In this document: positions 32,406-39,189 of the stretch, piece after piece
Position numbering within the stretch: position 1 is the first letter of the stretch
Layout of the letters: the number at the start of each line of letters is the position of its first letter
Assembly: GCA_002898555.1 (NCBI GenBank)
Contig: BEHR01000028.1
Span: 1 to 53,544, forward strand
Direction of reading: 5' to 3'
Length of the DNA: 53,544 bases
Source of the DNA: a bacterium HR15
GTDB taxonomy: Bacteria > Armatimonadota > Fimbriimonadia > Fimbriimonadales > GBS-DC
Notes under the pieces: generated by a model
Seen by the model: only the letters and a program-made list of their open reading frames with translations
Databases searched by the model: none
What the model was told of the DNA's origin: nothing
Translations under genes and position numbers: made by a program

Positions 32406-33800
32406 TTACTCCTTATGCTCCTTTGCCAGTTGCACAAACTGGGTAAGATGCAGGAATCGCGGGGGGAAGTCGGTCAGCAGGTTGCCTGTGCTAAGCAGCT
32501 CACGAGCATATTTAAAGTAGGTTGACTCTTTTTCAGTTAGCAGGAAGTAGCGCTCGGTAAGCAATGCGGCTTGTCCCACTGTACCACATCCTGCAAACGG
32601 ATCAAACACGAGGTCACCTTTGTAGGAATAGAGCTGGATCACGCGTGTCGCCAGTTCCAACGGGAAGACCGCAGGATGCACCGGGTCCGAAGCAGGCGCA
32701 ATCTCCCAAACATTGGTCGGTTCATAGTCGCTTGTTACACGGCTCGCCTCTATCACGGACGGGTCATACTGACGCATGTTCCAGTCAATTAACTTATCCG
32801 TTGCCTTGCGGTAGACCATCACATACTCCACCACGGAGTTCGCTTTGTAGCCTAAGGGTTTGCGGTGCTGGAAGAAGCCACCGTTGCGGTTCTTCGCGCT
32901 GCCAGGCGGTTTGACCCAGATAATGTCGTCGATGAACTCGAACCCTATCTCGATAAGCCGTGGGTGAATATCAAAGGGGATGGCATAACGCCTGCTGGAA
33001 TGTTGACGGCTCATGCGCGGAATCAGCACAGGGGAGGTATTGAGGACAAAGAAGCGTCCCTCTTTGGTAATGCGATGCACTTCGCGAAACACTTGCACCA
33101 AAAACTCCAGATACTCCTCATAGCTGCGATAGAGCGTGTAGTCGCGTGCATTGTAGTAGGGTGGTGAGGTGAAGGTCAGATGCACCGATTCCGACGGCAC
33201 ATACGCCAGCATCTCCAACACATCCGCACATACGAACAGATTCTTGAGCCAATCAGGGCTCATCGGGTGGGGTAGCGAGTCGCTTTTTTCATGTTCTGCA
33301 CGGCTGAATTCATGTTGGATAACTGTGCGAATCAGTTCGTTAGGGTGTTCGGCAAGAGGGGCGAGCAATGATTGAACCTCTGGGTGGTCGCGAAAACAGA
33401 GCAGGGCGCGAATGACCTGCAGCACAACCTTTGGGTCGGGATCGCTGAGTAAGCTCCCGAGCAATGGAATGGCTTCAGGCAGGCGTAACCGACCGATAGC
33501 CGAGACCAACTCGCGGCGTACCCGCGTATTGCTCTCCTCGCGCACATGCTGAGCAAAAATCGGCAACAAGACAGGGTTCTCCAATCGTGATAACCCCTTC
33601 ACAGCACCTAAGCGCACTTCGGGATTGGGGTGATCAAGCAGCGCGAGCAGGGGGGCAGGGTCAAAATCGGGCGGCAACTTGCCCAGCCGGTCCAGTACCT
33701 GAAGCAGGATTCCATCGCTCTGCCGAGCGTCCAGCACCTTCCGAAAGAAGGTAATGTCCCGCTGACGCTTGGCTTGTTCAATCTGTTCACGCGTAATCAT
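32406..33800 (-). CDS. DNA methyltransferase (N4-cytosine/N6-adenine type) with N-terminal HEAT repeats
   Basis: 464 residues from ATG 33800, just 10 nt after the nnr stop. Residues about 45-165 form HEAT-like repeats (PLLALLDHPNPEVRLGAVKGL; AIPLLGSLLSDPDPKVVLQVI). From residue 180 the methyltransferase follows, with the catalytic motif TSPPYY (211-216) before the SAM motif DPFAGCGTVGQAA (about 400). This order is that of the beta class. IIWVKPPGSAKNRNGG and NVWEIAPA are also typical. No restriction endonuclease is adjacent, so it is an orphan or regulatory modification enzyme. The HEAT fusion may provide protein or DNA binding. The target sequence is unknown. Confidence 0.8.
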   Translation of the reverse strand: MITREQIEQAKRQRDITFFRKVLDARQSDGILLQVLDRLGKLPPDFDPAPLLALLDHPNPEVRLGAVKGLSRLENPVLLPIFAQHVREESNTRVRRELVSAIGRLRLPEAIPLLGSLLSDPDPKVVLQVIRALLCFRDHPEVQSLLAPLAEHPNELIRTVIQHEFSRAEHEKSDSLPHPMSPDWLKNLFVCADVLEMLAYVPSESVHLTFTSPPYYNARDYTLYRSYEEYLEFLVQVFREVHRITKEGRFFVLNTSPVLIPRMSRQHSSRRYAIPFDIHPRLIEIGFEFIDDIIWVKPPGSAKNRNGGFFQHRKPLGYKANSVVEYVMVYRKATDKLIDWNMRQYDPSVIEASRVTSDYEPTNVWEIAPASDPVHPAVFPLELATRVIQLYSYKGDLVFDPFAGCGTVGQAALLTERYFLLTEKESTYFKYARELLSTGNLLTDFPPRFLHLTQFVQLAKEHKE

Positions 33801-33810
33801 GCCCTTCTCT

Positions 33811-35409
33811 CTATTCGCAGTCAGCATCCTGGTTCCTGCCAAGACGGATTCGCTGTAGAGAAACGGCTCGGCTCCGGAGCGCATTTATAAGGGCGCGACT
33901 CAGTTCGTCGGCTGTATAGGGGGCATGTCCTTCGCAGGCGAGGGTCGCACCTGCGGCCGCATGCAGATATGCGCCTGCAAGGGCCGCTTCCCGCGGCGCT
34001 AATCCCTGCGCCAATAAACCCGCAATGGCACCTGTCAGCACATCGCCGGAACCGCCCGTTGCCAAACTTGGCTCCGCAAACGGCACAATCCATGTGTCTG
34101 AACCATCGGTGATGACGCTATACGCGCCTTTCAGCACTATGGTTGCCCCATAACGCTCATGGAGCAACGCGGCCACATTCAGGCGGTCTTCCTGCACCTG
34201 ATGCGTTGCAATCTGCAGCAAGCGTGCCGCCTCGCCCGGATGGGGCGTTAAGACGGTCCATGGAGGCAGAGGCACCTCGCCCCCCAACCGCGCCATCCAG
34301 TTCAAGCCATCCGCATCGATGACCAATGGACGCTCCCGTTGGCTCCAGAGCGAGAGCAGCTCTCCGATGGCGCTTTCGGTCGGTGCCAGCTGCCCCAGCC
34401 CTGGTCCGAGTGCCAGCACATCGTATCGTGCCCATCGCTCGCTGAGGTAGCGCACACCATCGCGTGTGAGCGCGCCTGTGTCGCCGTCTGGCAAGGGGAT
34501 GGTCATCAGTTCGGGATAGAAGCTGGCGACCTGGGGCTGAATGCGGGCGGGTGTTGCTACAGTTGCCAATCCTGCGCCCACACGCAGCGCGGAAATCCCT
34601 GCCAGAGCAGGCGCACCCACCATGCCGGGCGAACCACCCACCACCAGCACATGCCCGCGATGCCCCTTGTGCGCGTCGGGCGACCAAGCAGGCAACATCG
34701 CACCTATGTCTCTGGCGTTAAGCAATCGCGCTGCGCTTTGCAGGTCCGCCATGCGTCGGGGCACAATCCCAATCGGCACAGCCACCCACTTGCCCACGCA
34801 GCGCGGTCCCGCATTTTGAAAGAAGCCCAGTTTGGGCAGTGCCATCGTCACCGTGTAAGTGGCACGAATGGCAATACCCAGCTCGCGCCCTGTATCTGCA
34901 TCTAACCCGGAAGGGATATCGACCGCCACGATGGGACGCTCACTCTGATTCATCACCTCGATGAGCGTGCGGTACGGTTCGCGCACTTCACCTTGCAGCC
35001 CTGTGCCCAACAGGGCATCGACCAGCACCTCCTCCTCACGGAACAGTGCAGGGTCGGGGTTTGGAGGAATGGGCAGCGCGGGGATGTCGTAAGCGCGTAC
35101 TATGTGCCATTGCACGGCGGCATCGCCTGTGAACTCGCTGGGGTCCGTAGCAAGCCAGAGATGAACCGATGCGCCGGCTTCATGCAGGTAGCGAGCGACT
35201 ACCAGCCCGTCGCCTCCATTGTTGCCCTTGCCCACGATAATCGCGACACGGCGCCCTTGAATCGGGCTGAACCACTCACAGAGGTGGCGGAACACACCCT
35301 GCCCCGCCCGCTCCATCAGGATCAGGGAGGGTACGCCATCCTCTTCGATGGTCGCCCTGTCTAAGGCGCGCATCTCCGCAGCACTCACGATGGGTGTCCC
35401 CCAACGCAT
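33811..35409 (-). CDS. nnr: Bifunctional NAD(P)H-hydrate epimerase / ADP-dependent dehydratase
   Basis: 532 residues from ATG 35409 (MRWGTPIVSAAEMRALDRAT), the typical start; GAGGGGG lies 11-12 nt upstream. The N-terminal epimerase domain (about 1-215) has VGKGNNGGDGLVVARYLHEAG and VAVDIPSGLDADTG. The C-terminal ribokinase-like dehydratase (about 230-525) has GHRGHVLVVGGSPGMVGAPALAGISALRVGAG, VLTPHPGEAARLL, and the ATP/ADP loop ATGGSGDVLTGAIAGLLAQG. Together they repair hydrated NADH and NADPH, which form by heat or enzyme error. The DNA methyltransferase follows in the same operon. Confidence 0.93.
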   Translation of the reverse strand: MRWGTPIVSAAEMRALDRATIEEDGVPSLILMERAGQGVFRHLCEWFSPIQGRRVAIIVGKGNNGGDGLVVARYLHEAGASVHLWLATDPSEFTGDAAVQWHIVRAYDIPALPIPPNPDPALFREEEVLVDALLGTGLQGEVREPYRTLIEVMNQSERPIVAVDIPSGLDADTGRELGIAIRATYTVTMALPKLGFFQNAGPRCVGKWVAVPIGIVPRRMADLQSAARLLNARDIGAMLPAWSPDAHKGHRGHVLVVGGSPGMVGAPALAGISALRVGAGLATVATPARIQPQVASFYPELMTIPLPDGDTGALTRDGVRYLSERWARYDVLALGPGLGQLAPTESAIGELLSLWSQRERPLVIDADGLNWMARLGGEVPLPPWTVLTPHPGEAARLLQIATHQVQEDRLNVAALLHERYGATIVLKGAYSVITDGSDTWIVPFAEPSLATGGSGDVLTGAIAGLLAQGLAPREAALAGAYLHAAAGATLACEGHAPYTADELSRALINALRSRAVSLQRIRLGRNQDADCE

Positions 35410-35522
35410 AATTCCAAAATTCCCCCTCGGCTGCGTGTTTCCTTTCATGCGTCCTTCGCAAGCGGACAGCCAATGAGAAGGGCAGCGTCTATCACTGCCT
35501 CATCGCTTCGCGGTTGTTTGTG

Positions 35523-35558
35523 GGGTGATAGTAAACCTGCTTGAGTTGACTATCACCC
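35523..35558. repeat. Perfect 10-bp inverted repeat downstream of the cysteine-rich ORF
   Basis: GGGTGATAGT and ACTATCACCC, 16-nt loop. It lies 19 bp past the stop of the Cys-rich ORF on the minus strand. There is no U-tract, so it may be a weak terminator, an operator for nnr, or a small mobile repeat. Confidence 0.6.
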
Positions 35559-35576
35559 TTAAGGGCTATATATAGA

Positions 35577-35690
35577 CTACTTCCTGCCACAGCACTCTTC
35601 ACAGTCCGGGCATGGGCAGCAGTCTGGGCACGGGCAGCAATCCAGGCATGCCCCATGCTGCGTTAGCTGCAACAATTGGCTGGACCGCAT
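35577..35690 (-). CDS. Cysteine-rich metallothionein-like peptide (37 residues)
   Basis: This small ORF starts at ATG 35690 and ends at TAG 35577-35579. It encodes 37 residues with 10 cysteines, all in the C-terminal 24 residues. The core is a tandem repeat DCCPCPDCCPCPD followed by a Cys, EE, two Cys and GRK. The ATG is preceded by AAGGAGGTGAT with 5-6 nt spacing, a near-perfect ribosome binding site that would have no purpose otherwise. The first 28 nt overlap the end of the ArsR-family gene in another frame, so translation is likely coupled. Cys spacing of C-C-x-C type and the linkage to an SmtB-type regulator recall SmtB-SmtA metallothionein operons. The sequence is not one I recognise. 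Metal binding is an inference. Confidence 0.7.
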   Translation of the reverse strand: MRSSQLLQLTQHGACLDCCPCPDCCPCPDCEECCGRK

Positions 35691-36097
35691 GAGTCATCAC
35701 CTCCTTCGTTTTGGATTGGTGCAAATCGGAAGCCCATCACACAGCAATCCTCTACGCGATATTGCAGGCACTGCTGTAGACGGGCGGTATCGCGAGCGAT
35801 GCGCGGATCCATCGATAGATTGCTCTGCAGCATGGTAAGCAGTACATCCACAGGAACCACCCCTTGTGGGTGAAGGCGATAATAAATCCACTTACCACAC
35901 TGCCGTATTGCCACAAGACCCGCCTGCCGCAGCACCTGCAGGTGTGTGGAAAGTGTCGATTGCGGCACTTCCAGCGCATACACCAGCTCACACACGCACC
36001 ACTCACCCTGCTGCAACGCATGGAGAATGCGCAAGCGCATCGGCTCCGCTATCGCCTTCAGCGTTGTGGTCACTTGCTGCAGCCCAGTGATTTTCAT
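35663..36097 (-). CDS. ArsR/SmtB-family metal-responsive repressor
   Basis: 144 residues from ATG 36097. Winged helix: LKAIAEPMRLRILHALQQGEWCVCELVYALEVPQSTLSTHLQVLRQAGLVAIRQCGKWIYYRL. The ECVC-type site (Cys34, Cys36 in EWCVCEL) is the alpha-3 metal site of ArsR/CadC-like proteins, which binds As(III), Sb(III), Cd(II) or Pb(II). A tail of about 60 residues carries further cysteines (Cys118-119, Cys137, Cys142-143), unusual for the family. There is no Shine-Dalgarno, but a 20-bp palindrome overlaps the start codon and lies against the -10 box, as expected for autorepression. The Cys-rich ORF overlaps its 3' end. No arsB, arsC or P-type ATPase gene is present nearby. Confidence 0.9.
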   Translation of the reverse strand: MKITGLQQVTTTLKAIAEPMRLRILHALQQGEWCVCELVYALEVPQSTLSTHLQVLRQAGLVAIRQCGKWIYYRLHPQGVVPVDVLLTMLQSNLSMDPRIARDTARLQQCLQYRVEDCCVMGFRFAPIQNEGGDDSCGPANCCS

Positions 36098-36115
36098 ATC
36101 GGTAATTGCCGATAT
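36096..36115. promoter_or_regulatory. Operator-like palindrome overlapping the repressor start codon
   Basis: ATATCGGTAATTGCCGATAT: 7-bp arms ATATCGG/CCGATAT around TAATTG. It lies between the -10 box and the start codon, so binding of a dimeric repressor would block transcription. No second copy was found elsewhere in the window. Confidence 0.65.
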
Positions 36116-36143
36116 GATACTATGCTCAGGACGCTTTTGTCAA
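36114..36143 (-). promoter_or_regulatory. Sigma-70-type promoter of the repressor/Cys-rich operon
   Basis: -35 TTGACA at 36138-36143 (minus strand), 18-nt spacer, -10 TATCAT at 36114-36119. It is one of only three promoters here with a consensus -35. The edge of an inverted-repeat element lies 8 bp upstream. Confidence 0.75.
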
Positions 36144-36150
36144 GGCCCAA

Positions 36151-36460
36151 GGAGGGTGTTCGAAAATTCATGTGGCTCGCTGGAAGGTGAGGCTCCCGCC
36201 GAACCGAGATTGGAGGGCGAGGCTCCCGCCGAGCCGTTAAAGAATATGGGCATAGGTTTTTGAGAGCAGACGCGCAGGTTCGCCCCTCCACGCTGGGAGG
36301 CTCGCCTTCCACGCCCCTCGCCCTCTGGGAGAGGGTCTGGAGGTGAGGGTATGGGGCAGGCACGGAGGTCTGCCCATACACGCCAGGAGGCTCGCCCTCC
36401 AGTTGGGGCGATGGGTGAGCAGCGAGTGGCGAGTGGTGAGCGGATTTTCGAACACCCTCC
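36151..36460. repeat. 310-bp MITE-like element with perfect 17-bp terminal inverted repeats
   Basis: GGAGGGTGTTCGAAAAT (36151-36167) and its exact complement (36444-36460) bound the element. Inside are two tandem 26-bp GC-rich units (36181-36206 and 36211-36236, beginning TGGARGG), two partial inverted copies (near 36295-36311 and 36384-36401), and a GGGGCAGGC / GTCTGCCC segment. There is no open frame of note and no clear target-site duplication. This accounts for nearly all of the 418-bp gap between the ArsR gene and the tRNA. Confidence 0.75.
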
Positions 36461-36469
36461 CCCCACCCC

Positions 36470-36500
36470 TTGACAAACTCCCACCCCTATCGGGTATATA
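36470..36500 (+). promoter_or_regulatory. Promoter of the initiator tRNA gene
   Basis: TTGACA at 36470-36475 and GGG-TATATA at 36495-36500, with a somewhat long 19-nt spacer. The tRNA begins 16 nt further on. Confidence 0.7.
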
Positions 36501-36515
36501 TTAAGGCGCAAGCGA

Positions 36516-36592
<77 letters not shown>

Positions 36593-36707
36593 TTTTTTAT
36601 TCTCCCCTCATATCCCCAGGCGATACAGGAATCCCGCTCGCACACACAGGAGGTGTTATTCGCCTTTGGCAGTGGCTGTTGAAGCCTCTGCCCCGCTATA
36701 AGACGCG

Positions 36708-36740
36708 CCGCCCTCCCTGTTCGGGGAGGGCGGTTCTATT
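36708..36740 (+). terminator. Rho-independent terminator downstream of the tRNA
   Basis: Perfect 10-bp stem CCGCCCTCCC/GGGAGGGCGG, 6-nt loop, then TTCTATTTTT. It also lies directly past the ppa stop on the other strand and may act for both directions. Confidence 0.75.
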
Positions 36741-37254
36741 TTTGCAGAAATCGTGCATGGGCTTCCTGAATCAGGCGATGGGCTTCGTGAGCGGTGCGCC
36801 AGCCCAGCAGCGCGGTCGGCTTGCCCTCCAACTCTTTGTAAATCTCAAAGAAATGCTCGATCTCCCGCACCAGATGGGTGGGCAGGTCTGATAATTCGTG
36901 AACTTCCTCAAATCGCGGGTCGTGGGCAGGCACTGCCAGAATCTTTTCGTCTTCGCCTTTCTCATCGCGCATCACCAGCGTCGCGATGGGGCGCGCCATG
37001 ACCAGACAGCCCATAAAAGTCGGCTCTGTGACCAGCACAAGCGCATCTAAGGCGTCGCCATCCAGCGAGAGCGTCTGCGGAATAAATCCGTAATCGCCAG
37101 GATAATGCATCGGCGAGTACAGCACTCGATCCAACCGAAAGATGTTGAGATGGGGATCGTACTCGATCTTGTTGCGCGTGCCCTTGGGGATTTCAACCAC
37201 CACAGGCACGATCGCAGGTGCCTCTTGACCAATCGGCAGATGGTACAGGCTCAT
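36736..37254 (-). CDS. ppa: Soluble inorganic pyrophosphatase (family I)
   Basis: 172 residues. Family I signature: VVVEIPKGTRNKIEYD, YPGDYGFIPQTLSLDGDALDALVL with the metal-binding aspartates, and EDEKILAVPAHDPR. It hydrolyses pyrophosphate from biosynthesis. The ATG overlaps the argG stop by 4 nt (ATGA), so the two are co-translated: argininosuccinate synthase releases pyrophosphate, which this enzyme would remove. The phosphofructokinase at 50020..51093 may use the same pool. Confidence 0.95.
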   Translation of the reverse strand: MSLYHLPIGQEAPAIVPVVVEIPKGTRNKIEYDPHLNIFRLDRVLYSPMHYPGDYGFIPQTLSLDGDALDALVLVTEPTFMGCLVMARPIATLVMRDEKGEDEKILAVPAHDPRFEEVHELSDLPTHLVREIEHFFEIYKELEGKPTALLGWRTAHEAHRLIQEAHARFLQK

Positions 37255-38456
37255 CGCTCCCCTCGCCGTTGTTTGAGCTGATAGTAGAGCCGAGCAGGCA
37301 ATCCGTGGGCTTTCACTGCGCCACTCATCTCCGACTGGTTGAAATCGTGTGTGTCAAAGGAGGCGAGCGCTTCATCATAGAGCGCCCACGGGCTGGTGCG
37401 GGCAACCACTGCGGCGCTGCCTTTGAACAGGCGCAGTGTCACTGTGCCTGTCACACGCTCCTGTACCTTGTTGATGAACGCTTCCAGCGACTCTTTGAAC
37501 GGGTCGAGCCACAGTCCGGCGTAGGCAAGCTCCGCCCATGCCCGATCTGCCTGCGCTTTGAAGCGCAGCTCGTCGCGTGCACAGACCAGCGCTTCGAGGG
37601 CACGATGTGCGGTAATCAGAACGATGGCTGCGGGGCATTCATAGTTTTCGCGCACTTTCAGCCCAATCATGCGGTCTTCCATCATATCGATTCGCCCAAC
37701 GCCGTGCATGCCCGCCATCTCATTCAGGGTTTGAATCAGCGCAAGCGGTTCCATGCGTTGCCCGTCCAGAGCCATGGGTGTACCCTGCTCAAACTCGATG
37801 GTCAGCATTTGTGGCGTGTTGGGGGCATCCTGCGGGTTGCGCGTCCAGCGGTAGATCTCCTCAGGAGGTACATAGTTGGGGTCTTCGAGCAGCCCGCCTT
37901 CGATGGAGCGTCCCCATAGGTTCTCGTCGATGCTCCAGATTTTGTCTGTACTTTGATGGATGGGGATGCCGCGTGCCCGCGCGTACTCGATTTCTTCGCT
38001 GCGTGTCAAGTTGCGCTCGCGCATAGGGGCGATTATCGGCACATGGGGCATCAGCGTGCGCATAATGAACTCCAGACGGAACTGGTCGTTGCCCTTGCCT
38101 GTGCAGCCGTGTACGAAGGCGTCCACGCGCGGGAGCTGTTGCGCAATCTCGACGGCTTTGAGCGCAATCAGCGGGCGTGCAATCGCGGTGCTGAGCGGAT
38201 AGCCCTGATAGTCGGCGTTTGCCTTGACCGCAGGGACACAATAGTCGCGAGCGAACTCGGCGCGTGCATCCACCGTGTAATGCTCCGTGCCGAGCAGGCG
38301 GGCGCGCTCCTCCGCGTCCGCGATATCCTCGCGTGGCTGACCCACATCGACCGTAACGGTCACGACCTGCTCGAAACCATACTCCTCGCGCAGCAGCGGG
38401 ATGCACACGGTGGTGTCCAACCCGCCTGAATAGACCAGAACAGCCGTTTTTGCCAT
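37251..38456 (-). CDS. argG: Argininosuccinate synthase
   Basis: 401 residues from ATG 38456 (MAKTAVLVYSGGLDTTVCIP). The N-type ATP pyrophosphatase motif YSGGLDT and HGCTGKGNDQFRLE are diagnostic, as are GRSIEGGLLEDP and GVGRIDMMEDRMIGLKVRENYE. It joins citrulline and aspartate with ATP cleavage to AMP and pyrophosphate in arginine synthesis. It is the first gene of an argG-ppa pair with a 4-nt overlap. The start lies 12 nt after TATAAT and has no Shine-Dalgarno, so its leader is at most a few nucleotides. Confidence 0.96.
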   Translation of the reverse strand: MAKTAVLVYSGGLDTTVCIPLLREEYGFEQVVTVTVDVGQPREDIADAEERARLLGTEHYTVDARAEFARDYCVPAVKANADYQGYPLSTAIARPLIALKAVEIAQQLPRVDAFVHGCTGKGNDQFRLEFIMRTLMPHVPIIAPMRERNLTRSEEIEYARARGIPIHQSTDKIWSIDENLWGRSIEGGLLEDPNYVPPEEIYRWTRNPQDAPNTPQMLTIEFEQGTPMALDGQRMEPLALIQTLNEMAGMHGVGRIDMMEDRMIGLKVRENYECPAAIVLITAHRALEALVCARDELRFKAQADRAWAELAYAGLWLDPFKESLEAFINKVQERVTGTVTLRLFKGSAAVVARTSPWALYDEALASFDTHDFNQSEMSGAVKAHGLPARLYYQLKQRRGER

Positions 38457-38468
38457 AGCGATGGCGAA

Positions 38469-38474
38469 ATTATA
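38469..38474 (-). promoter_or_regulatory. -10 element TATAAT of argG-ppa
   Basis: On the minus strand TACGG-TATAAT, 12 nt before the ATG; predicted leader about 5 nt. It is back-to-back with the promoter of the divergent Uma2 gene. Confidence 0.55.
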
Positions 38475-38484
38475 CCGTATGGGG

Positions 38485-38490
38485 TACAAT
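38485..38490 (+). promoter_or_regulatory. -10 element TACAAT of the Uma2 gene
   Basis: ATGGGG-TACAAT, 16 nt before ATG 38507. Confidence 0.45.
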
Positions 38491-38506
38491 CGTGGTCGGT
38501 GAGAAC

Positions 38507-39124
38507 ATGGCGCTGCCGACACCATTGCAAGAGTCGCCGCTGTTAGGTCAGGAGCCGCTACCGCCTGTACCTCGCTTAAAAATCACGCGCGAGATGTATC
38601 GCCGTATGGCGGAACTCGGCTTGTTTGAGGGCAAGCGGGTGGAGTTGATCGAAGGGGAGGTGATAGAGATGTCTCCTGTCAGTCCACGGCACTTCGCATC
38701 GGGCGACCGTATTCAGCGACTGTTCAACACGATTTTTCACGAGGGCTTTTGGGTGCGCTTCCAGGGACCGCTTACGCTGGGCGAGAGCGAGCCAGAACCA
38801 GACATCGCGGTTGTACCGGGCACGCCGGAGTCCTACGAGGAGGCGCATCCGACCACGGCGGTCTTGGTCGTGGAAATCGCAGATGCCTCGCTGCATTACG
38901 ACCGTACCTACAAGCTGAGCCTGTACGCCCGCGCGGGTATCCCTGAATACTGGATTGTGAACCTGAAGGAGCGCGTGCTGGAGGTCTACCGCAATCCTAT
39001 CCCCTTAGGGGAAACCATGTTTGGGCATGGCTATAAGTTGCGCGAGATTCTGCGTCCCGGTGAAACGGTGCATCCGCTTGCCAAGCCCGATGCAGCAATC
39101 GCTGTGAGCGAGCTATTGCCATAG
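38507..39124 (+). CDS. Uma2-family (DUF820) restriction-endonuclease-fold protein
   Basis: 205 residues from ATG 38507. Motifs of the Uma2 family: ITREMYRRMAELGLFEGKRVELIEGEVIEMSPVSPRHFAS, LTLGESEPEPDIAVVPG, and TAVLVVEIADASLHYDRTYKLSLYARAGIPEYWIVNLKERVLEVYRNP. The Asp in PDIAVV and the Glu in VVEIAD are the PD-(D/E)xK metal ligands. The family is hugely expanded in cyanobacteria and similar bacteria; many copies behave like transposon-linked or defence-linked nucleases, but function is unproven. It is 65 bp before the S55-propeller gene. Confidence 0.85.
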   Translation: MALPTPLQESPLLGQEPLPPVPRLKITREMYRRMAELGLFEGKRVELIEGEVIEMSPVSPRHFASGDRIQRLFNTIFHEGFWVRFQGPLTLGESEPEPDIAVVPGTPESYEEAHPTTAVLVVEIADASLHYDRTYKLSLYARAGIPEYWIVNLKERVLEVYRNPIPLGETMFGHGYKLREILRPGETVHPLAKPDAAIAVSELLP

Positions 39125-39189
39125 AAATGGCTGCAGGAAAGGATACATCGCCAGCGAACTTGTTCCCAAGAGGGAGGTTCGATGCGACG

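Noticed and set aside
36593-36707. Second tRNA or small RNA after tRNA-fMet
   Set aside because: No second cloverleaf or known RNA motif; only the terminator at 36708 is visible.
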